This document shows positions 27,634-35,693 of a DNA stretch of 43,973 bases, one piece after another. The stretch's first letter is position 1; every line of letters starts with the position of its first letter. The position numbers and the translations under genes were made by a program. The notes under the pieces were generated by a model, which saw only the letters and a program-made list of their open reading frames with translations, searched no databases and was not told where the DNA came from. This DNA comes from Anaerolineaceae bacterium UBA6107 (GTDB lineage Bacteria > Chloroflexota > Anaerolineae > Anaerolineales > Anaerolineaceae), in the NCBI GenBank assembly GCA_002428455.1, contig DIWL01000001.1:33340-77312 (forward strand), in the 5' to 3' direction.

Positions 27634-28667
27634 TAAAGCTCCTCGTTGATCTTGTTGTAATCGATGCGCTGCTTTTCACCTACGGATGCTAAGAGCGATG
27701 AAAGACTGCGCCCATCCCGAATCATCCCCCACAAGCCAAAGGTGGTGGTGACGACGATCTGTACCAGGTGCAGGATAATGGCATAAGCCAGTCCTGAACT
27801 TCCGGAGGCACCCAGCACAGCAAAAGCACCCATCACGGATGCTTCATAGACACCCACAGAAGCGGGTGCTGCGGGGATTGCTACACCGAGCGCAAGAACA
27901 CTGCCAATGAATCCGCCCCACCAAAGGGGTGCATCGGGTACGAGCTGAGCAACCGAAACGTAATACATCACCACCCATAAACCCCAATTTACCCCGAGCC
28001 AAAAAAGGCTCAGAAAAAACTGCCCGGGGTGTACCAGGGCTGATAAACCATCCATGATCTTGTTGATCTGTGGCAGGATGCGATTATTTATGAATCCGGA
28101 GTGAAAGTTCCGAGCCTGTAACCACGCTTGAAATTTTTCCCGGTTCATCGAAATAATAAGAAGGAAAACCAGGCCCGCAATCACCAAAAAGAAAGCGGTA
28201 AATGCAACCGGCTTGATCCACTCAGCCTCCACCACTTTTGAAAGGGTAAGTAACAGGATGCTGGCGGCAAAAAAAATGTCGAAAGCCCGCTCGATCAGGA
28301 TGGTAGACAGGATGTGCAAAGTACCCAATCCGGATGACCTGCCAACGAACAATGCCCTACCGATCTCACCAGCCCGCAAGGGAAACAGATTGTTGAGGAA
28401 ATACCCCTCGCTAATGCCAAAAAAACAGGTTTTCAGGTCCACACGCCTGCCTAAAATCGTCCGCCACGCCTGCGCACGGGTGAGCAGGGTCAGGATGGAT
28501 AGCACAACCTGAAAGACTATAAACCAGGGTTTAACTGCTCGGAGCGCCGTGCCGAAATCCTGACCGTGGGTAAAACGAACGACCGCATAAATGGCAATGG
28601 CGCTGATGACTACTCCGGGTAACCAGCGAAGCACTTTTCCACGTTTGCGTTGAGAGGGTTCGCTCAA
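27633..28667 (-). CDS. Flippase-like / lysylphosphatidylglycerol synthase TM-family membrane protein
   Basis: This 344-residue protein has about eight membrane spans and the marks of the UPF0104/LPG_synthase_TM family: NNLFPLRAGEIGRA at about 92-105 and PAAPASVGVYEA in the C-terminal half. This family is the membrane part of MprF and also includes stand-alone members such as archaeal AglD C-terminal regions in protein N-glycosylation loci. Moving a lipid-linked sugar or lipid across the membrane is the usual suggestion, not proven. There is no aminoacyl-transferase domain, so it is not an MprF. It overlaps lepA by ATGA and the epimerase by TAATG. Confidence 0.88.
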   Translation of the reverse strand: MSEPSQRKRGKVLRWLPGVVISAIAIYAVVRFTHGQDFGTALRAVKPWFIVFQVVLSILTLLTRAQAWRTILGRRVDLKTCFFGISEGYFLNNLFPLRAGEIGRALFVGRSSGLGTLHILSTILIERAFDIFFAASILLLTLSKVVEAEWIKPVAFTAFFLVIAGLVFLLIISMNREKFQAWLQARNFHSGFINNRILPQINKIMDGLSALVHPGQFFLSLFWLGVNWGLWVVMYYVSVAQLVPDAPLWWGGFIGSVLALGVAIPAAPASVGVYEASVMGAFAVLGASGSSGLAYAIILHLVQIVVTTTFGLWGMIRDGRSLSSLLASVGEKQRIDYNKINEEL

Positions 28668-30463
28668 TCATCCTCCAACTTCAACACGGCCATAAACGCT
28701 TCCTGGGGGATCTCCACATCACCGATCATTTTCATGCGGCGCTTGCCTTTTTTCTGCTTCTCAAGCAGTTTTTTCTTACGGGTGATGTCACCACCGTAAC
28801 ACTTCGCCAGAACATCCTTACGCAAGGCTTTTACTGTTGCCCTTGAGATGATCCTCCCGCTAGCCGAAGCCTGTATCGCCACATCAAACATCTGACGCGG
28901 AATGAGTGCTTTCAACTTGGTGATGAGCGCCTGGCCTTTGTGGTAGGCATCTTCCTTGTGAACGATCGCTGCCAATGCATCTACAGGTTCATTGTCCACC
29001 AGGATCTCCAGTTTCACCAGGTTACCGGGACGGTATTCAAGAAAATGGTAATCCATTGATGCGTAACCGCGGGTGCGCGATTTAAGATCATCAAAGAAAT
29101 CCACGATCAATTCCGAAAGTGGAATATCATAATTCAGCTGCACACGGTTCGGCGCGGGATAATCCTGAGAAATATAGGTACCGTGGCGCTTTATGGCAAG
29201 CTCCATAATGGTGCCATAAAACTCGGTCGGCGAGATAACCTCAAGACGCATCCATGGTTCGCGAACCTCAGCGATCGTACTTTCATCCGGCAGCCTGGCT
29301 GGTGATGAGATCCGTTCGATCTCACCATTCAGGAGCACCACTTCATATTCCACTGATGGTGCAGTAACCACAATATCCAGGTCATATTCCCGTTCGATGC
29401 GCTCCTGGATGATCTCCATGTGGAACAATCCCAGGAAGCCGCAACGGAAACCGAAATTGAGTGCTTGGGAAGTTTCGGGTTCGAAGGTCAAGGAGGCATC
29501 ATTTAATTGAAGACGATCGAGGGCTTCTTTCAACTCTTCGTAATCTTCGCCCTCAACCGGGTAGATACCAGCAAACACCATTGGCTTGGGATGACGGTAA
29601 CCCGGCAAAGGTTTTTCAGCCGGTTGGGCAGCGAGCGTAAAGGTATCGCCTACGCGGCACTCTTTTACCGTTTTGAGGCCGGTTGCCACATAGCCGACAT
29701 CCCCGGCATTTAACACTTGTACCGGGATCATGCCTGGAGAAAAGACACCTATCTCAACCGGTTTGATATCCGAACGGGTGGCCATCAGGCGCAGGGTTGC
29801 ATCCGGTTCAATGCAGCCTTCCATCACGCGCACATAAGCCACAACACCTTTGTAGGAATCGTAATGACTGTCGAAAATCAGCGCCTGCAGTGGTTTATGA
29901 TCATCGCCCTTTGGTGGAGGGATCTGGATTACGATGGCTTCAAGGACCTGATCGACATTAATACCATCCTTGGCTGAAACCTTAAGGATCGACTCAGCCG
30001 GGACGCCCAACAAGGCTTCGATCTCTTCGGCTACTTCATCCGGCCTTGCGGATGCCAGGTCAATCTTGTTAATGACTGGTAGTATGGTGAGGTTTGATCC
30101 GATCGCCAGGTAAAGGTTGGCCAATGTTTGGGCTTCAACCCCTTGCGTGGCGTCCACCACAAGCAGTGCGCCTTCACAGGCTTCAAGAGCGCGGCTGACT
30201 TCATAATTAAAATCAACATGCCCCGGGGTATCAATGAGGTTCAACTCGTATACCTGACCGTGGTAGGCGTAATTCATCCTTACCGCGGAAGCCTTGATCG
30301 TAACGCCCTTCTCACGCTCCAGGTCCATGGTATCCAACACCTGCGCCACCATTTCCCGGTCCGATACAGTCCCGGTGAGTTGAAGCATACGGTCAGCCAA
30401 AGTGGATTTACCATGATCCACATGGGCAATGATACAGAAGTTACGGATCAGTTCTGCAGACAT
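28664..30463 (-). CDS. lepA: Elongation factor 4 (LepA), back-translocating GTPase
   Basis: This 599-residue GTPase has the usual length of LepA. G1 is AHVDHGKST at residues 13-21, the switch I region includes EREKGVTIKAS, G3 is DTPGHVDF and G4 is NKID. The LepA-specific C-terminal domain ends with basic KRMKMIGDVEIPQEAF. It acts on ribosomes, where it is thought to help stalled or assembling ribosomes. It lies 33 bases after tlyA, and its stop overlaps the flippase-like gene. It may therefore drive translation of the whole glycan run. Confidence 0.98.
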   Translation of the reverse strand: MSAELIRNFCIIAHVDHGKSTLADRMLQLTGTVSDREMVAQVLDTMDLEREKGVTIKASAVRMNYAYHGQVYELNLIDTPGHVDFNYEVSRALEACEGALLVVDATQGVEAQTLANLYLAIGSNLTILPVINKIDLASARPDEVAEEIEALLGVPAESILKVSAKDGINVDQVLEAIVIQIPPPKGDDHKPLQALIFDSHYDSYKGVVAYVRVMEGCIEPDATLRLMATRSDIKPVEIGVFSPGMIPVQVLNAGDVGYVATGLKTVKECRVGDTFTLAAQPAEKPLPGYRHPKPMVFAGIYPVEGEDYEELKEALDRLQLNDASLTFEPETSQALNFGFRCGFLGLFHMEIIQERIEREYDLDIVVTAPSVEYEVVLLNGEIERISSPARLPDESTIAEVREPWMRLEVISPTEFYGTIMELAIKRHGTYISQDYPAPNRVQLNYDIPLSELIVDFFDDLKSRTRGYASMDYHFLEYRPGNLVKLEILVDNEPVDALAAIVHKEDAYHKGQALITKLKALIPRQMFDVAIQASASGRIISRATVKALRKDVLAKCYGGDITRKKKLLEKQKKGKRRMKMIGDVEIPQEAFMAVLKLEDD

Positions 30464-30496
30464 ATCGGCTAAAGTATACCTTATTTCAATTTGAAG

Positions 30497-31315
30497 TTAC
30501 GAACCTGGCAGTGTACCTTGATCTTCTACCGGCTCAAGATTTAATCCCTGTACCAGCGCGGTTATTTCCCGGTCATCGGTCTTTGGAAGAGCGAGGTGAA
30601 CCAGGAACTCAATGTTGCCTTTAGGTCCGGTTAGAGGAGAGCGGATCAATCCCTTCACCTGGAAACCTGTTGATTGGGCAAAAGTAAGGATACTTTCGAG
30701 TACCGCTATATGGACAAGAGGATCCCTGATCACCCCGCTGCCGCGCGCAGTTTCCGCCCGCCCTGCTTCAAACTGTGGTTTGATCAGCGCAATCACCAAT
30801 CCACTTTCATTGATAAACCATGTTTTGATTACCGGTAGTAATGTTCGCAAGGAGATGAAAGAGGCATCAACCACCACCAGGTCTATCAGATCGTCGTAAC
30901 CGGTGACATAACGCGCGTTGGTCTTTTCCATCACCACAACACGTGGGTCATTGCGGATCTTCCAGTCCAAAACACCGTAACCTACGTCTATCGCATAAAC
31001 CCGGGCTGCCTTGTGCTGCAACAAACAATCGGTAAAGCCACCTGTGCTTGCCCCCACATCTACACAGATTTTACCGGTCAGATCGATATACCCGAATTCC
31101 TCGATCGCTGCTAATAGCTTCTCACCACCTCTTGAAACAAATCGCGCATGTTCTGCAATATCGATTTTGTCCGCTGGATTCACCTGTGTGGAGGGCTTCA
31201 GCATCACCTGTCCGTTCACGCGTACAGATCCAGCCATTACAAGCCGCTGCGCCAGTGAACGACTATGCGCAAGGCCTCTTTGTTCGATCAATACATCAAG
31301 CCGGATCTTCTCCAT
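30497..31315 (-). CDS. tlyA: TlyA-family S4/FtsJ rRNA 2'-O-methyltransferase
   Basis: The 272-residue protein joins an N-terminal S4 RNA-binding domain (LDVLIEQRGLAHSRSLAQR, about residues 6-60) to an FtsJ-type SAM methyltransferase with VDVGASTGGFTDCLL and later LIKPQFEAGR. TlyA methylates 16S and 23S rRNA cytidines in mycobacteria, conferring capreomycin sensitivity; some homologues have been called hemolysins, a label not supported by the fold. It is the first gene of the long minus-strand run. The putative -10 element lies only six bases before the ATG. Confidence 0.94.
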   Translation of the reverse strand: MEKIRLDVLIEQRGLAHSRSLAQRLVMAGSVRVNGQVMLKPSTQVNPADKIDIAEHARFVSRGGEKLLAAIEEFGYIDLTGKICVDVGASTGGFTDCLLQHKAARVYAIDVGYGVLDWKIRNDPRVVVMEKTNARYVTGYDDLIDLVVVDASFISLRTLLPVIKTWFINESGLVIALIKPQFEAGRAETARGSGVIRDPLVHIAVLESILTFAQSTGFQVKGLIRSPLTGPKGNIEFLVHLALPKTDDREITALVQGLNLEPVEDQGTLPGS

Positions 31316-31321
31316 TCCCCA

Positions 31322-31327
31322 ATTTTA
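31322..31327 (-). promoter_or_regulatory. Putative -10 element of tlyA, leaderless arrangement
   Basis: On the minus strand TAAAAT is followed by six bases and then the tlyA ATG (31315). The -35 position is poor. The six bases TGGGGA touch the ATG, too close to act as a normal ribosome site. Confidence 0.4.
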
Positions 31328-31346
31328 CAATCGAAGTTCGGTCTTG

Positions 31347-31355
31347 TGATATATT
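31347..31355 (+). promoter_or_regulatory. Extended -10 promoter of the ubiA-mvk-ipk-dgt-greA run, leaderless arrangement
   Basis: TGA plus TATATT (31350-31355) forms an extended -10 element, with six bases to the ATG at 31362, so the message should begin at the start codon. No Shine-Dalgarno sequence is present. It shares a 46-base gap with the divergent tlyA promoter. Confidence 0.5.
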
Positions 31356-31361
31356 AAATGC

Positions 31362-32234
31362 ATGTTGAAGTTCATTCTCAAAGCGATGCGACCCCGCCAG
31401 TGGACAAAGAATGTCTTCATTTTTGCCGCCCTGGTGTTCGATCGGAAGCTTCTGAACAAGGATGCATTTCTGGACACACTGGAGGCGTTTTTATTGTTCT
31501 GCTTGTTGGCCAGCAGTGTTTACATCATCAATGACGTGCTTGATCGTGAATCAGACCGCAACCATCCGGTAAAAAAGAATCGTCCGATTGCCTCAGGAAA
31601 ACTCCCCATTAGTACAGCACTGGTCACCGCGTTTGTGCTGCTGCTAATCAGCCTGATTGGTGCATTCTTCCTGTCTAAAGGATTCTTTGTCATTTGCGCC
31701 GCTTACTTTTTATTGAACCTGCTCTACACAAAGTGGCTCAAGCATCTGGCAATTATCGATGTGCTGGTAATTGCTGCGTGTTTTGTTCTGCGCGTTGCCG
31801 CTGGAGTTTCTGTCATCGAAGTGCAACTTTTTTCACCCTGGCTATACGTGGTCACGACACTACTGGCGTTGTATCTTGGCTTTGGCAAGCGGCGCGCGGA
31901 GTTATCCGTTCTGGTCAACGATAGTCCACAATCACACCGCAAGGTTCTCTCCGGATATTCGATTGCGCTTGTTGATCAGTACATCACTGTTGTTTCTGCA
32001 TCAACGATTATTGCCTATTCGCTTTACACTTTTTCCGGTGCAAACCTGCCTGACAATAATGCCATGATGCTCACAATCCCATTCGTGCTCTACGGCATCC
32101 TGCGTTATCTGTACCTGATCCAAATGCGCAACGAAGGCGGAGAACCAGAAGAGATACTGCTTAATGATCGGCCCATCCAGGTTACAGTGCTCCTTTGGGC
32201 AATAACGGTAATGGCCATCTTCTATCTTTATTAA
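31362..32234 (+). CDS. UbiA-family polyprenyltransferase, decaprenyl-phosphate phosphoribosyltransferase-like
   Basis: This 290-residue protein has about eight or nine spans. The first aspartate motif is NDVLDRESD (Asn57, Asp58, Asp61, Asp65), followed by HPVKKNRPIASG. The second region IIDVLVIAACFVLRVAAG is also conserved. The opening RPRQWTKNVFIFAAL and the ASGKLP context match the branch acting as 5-phosphoribosyl-1-pyrophosphate:polyprenyl-phosphate transferase (mycobacterial Rv3806c), the first step to polyprenyl-phosphate-arabinose. Substrate is inferred from similarity; a quinone or lipid prenyltransferase is less likely. It heads a run with two mevalonate-pathway kinases and lies opposite GT-C enzymes of a type that use such donors. 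Start choice is supported by the extended -10 element. Confidence 0.87.
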   Translation: MLKFILKAMRPRQWTKNVFIFAALVFDRKLLNKDAFLDTLEAFLLFCLLASSVYIINDVLDRESDRNHPVKKNRPIASGKLPISTALVTAFVLLLISLIGAFFLSKGFFVICAAYFLLNLLYTKWLKHLAIIDVLVIAACFVLRVAAGVSVIEVQLFSPWLYVVTTLLALYLGFGKRRAELSVLVNDSPQSHRKVLSGYSIALVDQYITVVSASTIIAYSLYTFSGANLPDNNAMMLTIPFVLYGILRYLYLIQMRNEGGEPEEILLNDRPIQVTVLLWAITVMAIFYLY

Positions 32235-32238
32235 TCCA

Positions 32239-33204
32239 ATGCCAGCCATCTACGCAACAGCCCCCGGAAAGATCATCCTTTGTGGTGAACATGCAGTAGT
32301 CTACGGAAAACCCGCGATTGCTCTGCCTGTGACACAGGTGCGAACAAAAACCACGATCCTTGCCAAGCCAGCTGCAATTCCAGGCAAGGTGCAAATAATC
32401 GCCCCATGCATCAACCTGAATACTTCTATGAATGAACTAACCGAAGAACATCCGCTGCGGAAGACCATCGCATTGGTGGAACAGGAACTTCATATCAATG
32501 CTTTGCCTGCATGCGAGATCCGCATTACAACCACTGTTCCCTTAGGTGCCGGTTTGGGATCCAGTGCATCAGTGACAGTCTCTCTTGCCAGGGCATTGTC
32601 CAACTTCCTGGGGCAACCCCTTCCGGATGATTCCATCAACCGCATCACATACGAGGTCGAAAAGATCCATCATGTAACACCCTCCGGGATTGATAATACG
32701 GTAATCACATACGGGGCACCCATTTTGTTCCAGAAAGGCAACCCGATCGAATTTCTGAACATACTTAATGGATTCAACCTGGTGATCGCAGACTCAGGCA
32801 CAGCCAGCTCCACCGCAGAGATGGTGGAAGGGGTTAGAGAACGGTGGCAAGAGGACAAAGCAAAGTACGATCGCATGTTTGAGCGGATCGCTTCTGTGAC
32901 CACGCAAGTTTATGAAGCACTGTGTAATGGAAACCTTGAAAACAATGGTGTTTTGCTTACAGAAAATCACCAATTACTGCGTGAAATCGGTGTTTCTACT
33001 CCAGTACTTGATCAGATGGTCAATGCTGCACTTGAGGCAGGAGCGAGTGGAGCGAAATTATCAGGTGGAGGTGGCGGTGGTAACATCATCGCTGTCGTAC
33101 TTCCTGGCTCAGTTGACCGGGTAAGCGCTGCGCTCTTCGGCAGTGGCGCCAGGAATATCATTGTTACCGCAATTTCCAGCAGAAACGATGGCATCCATGG
33201 ATGA
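32239..33204 (+). CDS. mvk: Mevalonate kinase
   Basis: This 321-residue GHMP kinase phosphorylates mevalonate with ATP. It opens APGKIILCGEHAVVYGKPAIA, the family N-terminus. The ATP-binding motif PLGAGLGSSAS is at residues 101-111, the catalytic Asp152 lies in TPSGIDNTV, and motif 3 near the end reads GAKLSGGGGGGN. The Gly-rich stretch has six glycines, longer than usual. It starts four bases after the ubiA stop and overlaps the start of the isopentenyl phosphate kinase. Together they point to the alternative mevalonate pathway via isopentenyl phosphate. Confidence 0.95.
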   Translation: MPAIYATAPGKIILCGEHAVVYGKPAIALPVTQVRTKTTILAKPAAIPGKVQIIAPCINLNTSMNELTEEHPLRKTIALVEQELHINALPACEIRITTTVPLGAGLGSSASVTVSLARALSNFLGQPLPDDSINRITYEVEKIHHVTPSGIDNTVITYGAPILFQKGNPIEFLNILNGFNLVIADSGTASSTAEMVEGVRERWQEDKAKYDRMFERIASVTTQVYEALCNGNLENNGVLLTENHQLLREIGVSTPVLDQMVNAALEAGASGAKLSGGGGGGNIIAVVLPGSVDRVSAALFGSGARNIIVTAISSRNDGIHG

Positions 33205-33997
33205 ACTGATCCTTCTCAAATTGGGCGGCTCGTTGATCACAGAAAAGACTGTCGCGCATACAGCCAGGACGAAAGTGATCGGTAGAATCGCAGAAGAGAT
33301 CAAAAAGGCAATGCAGATTGACCCAGATCGACAGATATTGATCGGGCACGGTTCCGGTTCGTTCGGCCACATTGCTGCGCATAAATACTGCACCCGGGAT
33401 GGAGTGAAAACCGATGTTGATTGGCTTGGTTTCGCCGAGGTGTGGCGGGAAGCCAAAGCCCTGAACCAGATCGTGATGGAAAGCCTGATCGGGGCAGGTT
33501 TACCAGTGATTGCCTTTCCTCCTTGTGCACAAGTCTTAACCCGCTCCCACAAGATCATCACCTGGAACATCTCGCAGATCCGGGCATCCCTTGAACATGG
33601 ACTGATACCAGTCATTTATGGTGATGTGGTCTTTGATGAAGCGATCGGTGGGACTATCCTGTCAACCGAAGAGCAATTTGAGTACCTTGCCGGATTGTTA
33701 CATCCCACCCGTATTCTGCTGGCCGGGATTGAAAAAGGGATCTGGAATGACTTTCCCCGGCGGACAGAGTTACTCGAGAGAATCACTCCCGAAAACACGC
33801 AGCAATTCTCAGCTCATCTGGCTGCTTCAGAAAGTCCGGACGTTACCGGTGGCATGCGCAGCAAAGTGATGAGCATGCTCGAACTGGTTCAAGCAGGGCA
33901 TTGCCGCGAAGTATGTATCTTCTCCGGCTTGGAAGATCAGAGCATACTGAATGCGCTCGCAGGAGAATGCGCGGGCACAATGATCAGCTTTGACTGA
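33188..33997 (+). CDS. ipk: Isopentenyl phosphate kinase
   Basis: This amino-acid-kinase-fold enzyme (269 residues from this start) makes isopentenyl diphosphate from isopentenyl phosphate. It has LLKLGGSLITEK at the N-terminus and GHGSGSFGHIAAHKY, whose His after GSFG is the hallmark distinguishing this family from other kinases of the fold. GDVVFD, LLAGIEKGIWN and DVTGGMRSK follow in the expected order. I reject an upstream GTG at 33143, because residues before the conserved strand would be an unaligned tail deep inside mevalonate kinase. An ATG at 33197 is equally possible. Glutamate 5-kinase is ruled out by the His motif. It overlaps mevalonate kinase by 17 bases or fewer. Confidence 0.93.
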   Translation: MASMDELILLKLGGSLITEKTVAHTARTKVIGRIAEEIKKAMQIDPDRQILIGHGSGSFGHIAAHKYCTRDGVKTDVDWLGFAEVWREAKALNQIVMESLIGAGLPVIAFPPCAQVLTRSHKIITWNISQIRASLEHGLIPVIYGDVVFDEAIGGTILSTEEQFEYLAGLLHPTRILLAGIEKGIWNDFPRRTELLERITPENTQQFSAHLAASESPDVTGGMRSKVMSMLELVQAGHCREVCIFSGLEDQSILNALAGECAGTMISFD

Positions 33998-34009
33998 AAG
34001 GAAAAAACA

Positions 34010-35161
34010 ATGAAATTTACTAGACAACAACTCGAGAAAATGGAAAACGGTTCGCTCGCACCTTACGCTGTGCACGCCAGCCAATCAAAAGGCCGGAAAT
34101 ATCCTGAGAAAGAACCGGAGTACCGCACCTGTTTTCAACGCGACCGGGACCGCATCCTGCACACGACTGCATTTCGTCGGCTGGAGTATAAGACACAAGT
34201 ATTTATCAACTATGAGGGTGATTACTACCGCACACGACTGACCCATACCTTGGAAGTGACCCAAATAGGTCGCACAATTGCAAGGGCAATGGGAGCCAAC
34301 GAAGACCTGGTCGAATCGATTTGCATGGCGCATGACCTGGGTCATCCACCATTCGGACATTCAGGAGAACATATCCTTAATCAACTGATGGCGGACTATG
34401 GTGGATTCAACCATAATCACCAGTCCTACCGCATTGTCACGGAAATTGAACAACGTTACCCGCAATTCCCGGGGTTGAACCTCTCCTGGGAGGTGTTGGA
34501 GGGTATTGTCAAACACGAGACGGAATATGACAAGACGGATGCTCTGGACTTCGACAGTCACCTGCGCGGGCACCTGGAAGCACAGATCACAAATGTTGCT
34601 GATGAACTGGCTTATACCTCACATGATCTGGATGACGGGCTGCGTTCTGGAATGATTACCACGGATATGCTTGGTGAGATCGATCTTTGGAATATGGTGG
34701 CCGATAACCTGGAGATAAATTCCTGCCAATTGGATGATCTGACCCGGCATGGGATCATTCGTGAATTGATCGGACTGGAAGTAGACAGTATGATCAAAGA
34801 TTCTTGCGTACGTCTTGAAAATAGTGGCGTAAAGTCACTTGTTGAGCTGCAATCACTACCCTACAATGTAGTTGGTTTTGATGACGCGATGCGCCAACAC
34901 AATCGGGAATTAAAGGATTTCCTTTTTCACAACATGTACCGGAACTACCGTGTTGTGCGCATGCAGAAAAAAGCCGAAAGGGTACTTTCAGAATTATTTA
35001 ACGCTTACCTGAATGAACCTCTGATGCTGCCAATGCATTTTCAGGAGCAGATTGAAATGAAAGGAAAGGAACAGACGATTTGTGATTACCTCGCGGGGAT
35101 GACCGACCGCTTTGCTGTGGATGAATATCAGAAACTGTTTGATCCCATGCTACTACCGTAA
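34010..35161 (+). CDS. dgt: Deoxyguanosinetriphosphate triphosphohydrolase (dNTPase), type 2-like
   Basis: This 383-residue HD-superfamily enzyme hydrolyses dNTPs to nucleosides and triphosphate. It has the early motif FQRDRDRILHTTAFRRLEYKT, the first metal ligand in RLTHTLEVTQIGR, the HD doublet in AHDLGHPPFGHSGE and FNHNHQSYRI. The length is that of the shorter type 2 dNTPases rather than E. coli Dgt (505). AAAGGA lies nine bases before the ATG, and the gene follows ipk by 12 bases. Its link with isoprenoid genes looks like simple operon sharing. Confidence 0.94.
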   Translation: MKFTRQQLEKMENGSLAPYAVHASQSKGRKYPEKEPEYRTCFQRDRDRILHTTAFRRLEYKTQVFINYEGDYYRTRLTHTLEVTQIGRTIARAMGANEDLVESICMAHDLGHPPFGHSGEHILNQLMADYGGFNHNHQSYRIVTEIEQRYPQFPGLNLSWEVLEGIVKHETEYDKTDALDFDSHLRGHLEAQITNVADELAYTSHDLDDGLRSGMITTDMLGEIDLWNMVADNLEINSCQLDDLTRHGIIRELIGLEVDSMIKDSCVRLENSGVKSLVELQSLPYNVVGFDDAMRQHNRELKDFLFHNMYRNYRVVRMQKKAERVLSELFNAYLNEPLMLPMHFQEQIEMKGKEQTICDYLAGMTDRFAVDEYQKLFDPMLLP

Positions 35162-35190
35162 CACACTTAACATTGTCGAATGGAGAAAAC

Positions 35191-35658
35191 ATGAACGAAC
35201 CTTCCTACTTAACCAAAGACGGAGCTGAAAAACTTCGCGCTGAATTAATACATCTGCAGGGACCTGTCCGGGATGAGTTGGCAAAAAGGCTGCGATCAGC
35301 CATCCAGATGGGTGACCTCTCAGAAAACGCAGATTACTCTGCAGCCAAAGAGGAACAGGCTTTTGTTGAAGGGCGGATTCAGGAATTAACCAGAGTCTTG
35401 CGGGATGTGGTCATCATCGATGACAACCGGACCAATACCCACCTGGTCGAGATCGGTTCAACCGTTACTATCCAGGAGGGCAAGGAACACCCCGAGACCT
35501 TTCACCTTGTCGGACCACAGGAAGCTGATCCCCGTAATGGTAAGATCTCCTATAATTCACCGATCGGTCTGGTGCTTATAGGACATGGGGTTGGAGACAC
35601 CGTGACCGCCATTACGCCGGGTGGAGAGATTCACCTAAAAATATTGAGCGTAAAATAA
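35191..35658 (+). CDS. greA: Transcript cleavage factor GreA
   Basis: This 155-residue protein rescues backtracked RNA polymerase by stimulating transcript cleavage. The N-terminal coiled-coil includes DLSENADYSAAKEEQAFVEG, with the acidic tip pair (Asp-Leu-Ser-Glu region) that reaches the active site. The C-terminal FKBP-like domain has ISYNSPIGLVLIGHGVGD. I choose the ATG at 35191 with GGAG five bases upstream; an in-frame TTG 18 bases earlier would add a tail with no ribosome site. It closes the plus-strand run and is followed by a strong terminator. Confidence 0.96.
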   Translation: MNEPSYLTKDGAEKLRAELIHLQGPVRDELAKRLRSAIQMGDLSENADYSAAKEEQAFVEGRIQELTRVLRDVVIIDDNRTNTHLVEIGSTVTIQEGKEHPETFHLVGPQEADPRNGKISYNSPIGLVLIGHGVGDTVTAITPGGEIHLKILSVK

Positions 35659-35663
35659 AAATT

Positions 35664-35692
35664 ATCCGGGAAAAATCCCGGATTATTTTTTT
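35664..35692. terminator. Bidirectional intrinsic terminator between greA and a convergent gene
   Basis: An eight-base perfect stem ATCCGGGA / TCCCGGAT (35664-35671 and 35676-35683) with a four-base A loop is followed by TTATTTTTTT on the plus strand. On the minus strand the stem is followed by ATTTTTATTTTA. It should stop both greA and the convergent membrane-protein gene. Confidence 0.9.
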
Positions 35693-35693
35693 C

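Noticed and set aside
33143..33187. GTG start for isopentenyl phosphate kinase 15 codons upstream
   Set aside because: It lies deep inside mevalonate kinase, has no ribosome site, and adds residues before the first conserved strand of the fold.
35173..35190. TTG start for greA
   Set aside because: The ATG at 35191 has GGAG at proper spacing and gives the usual GreA N-terminus.
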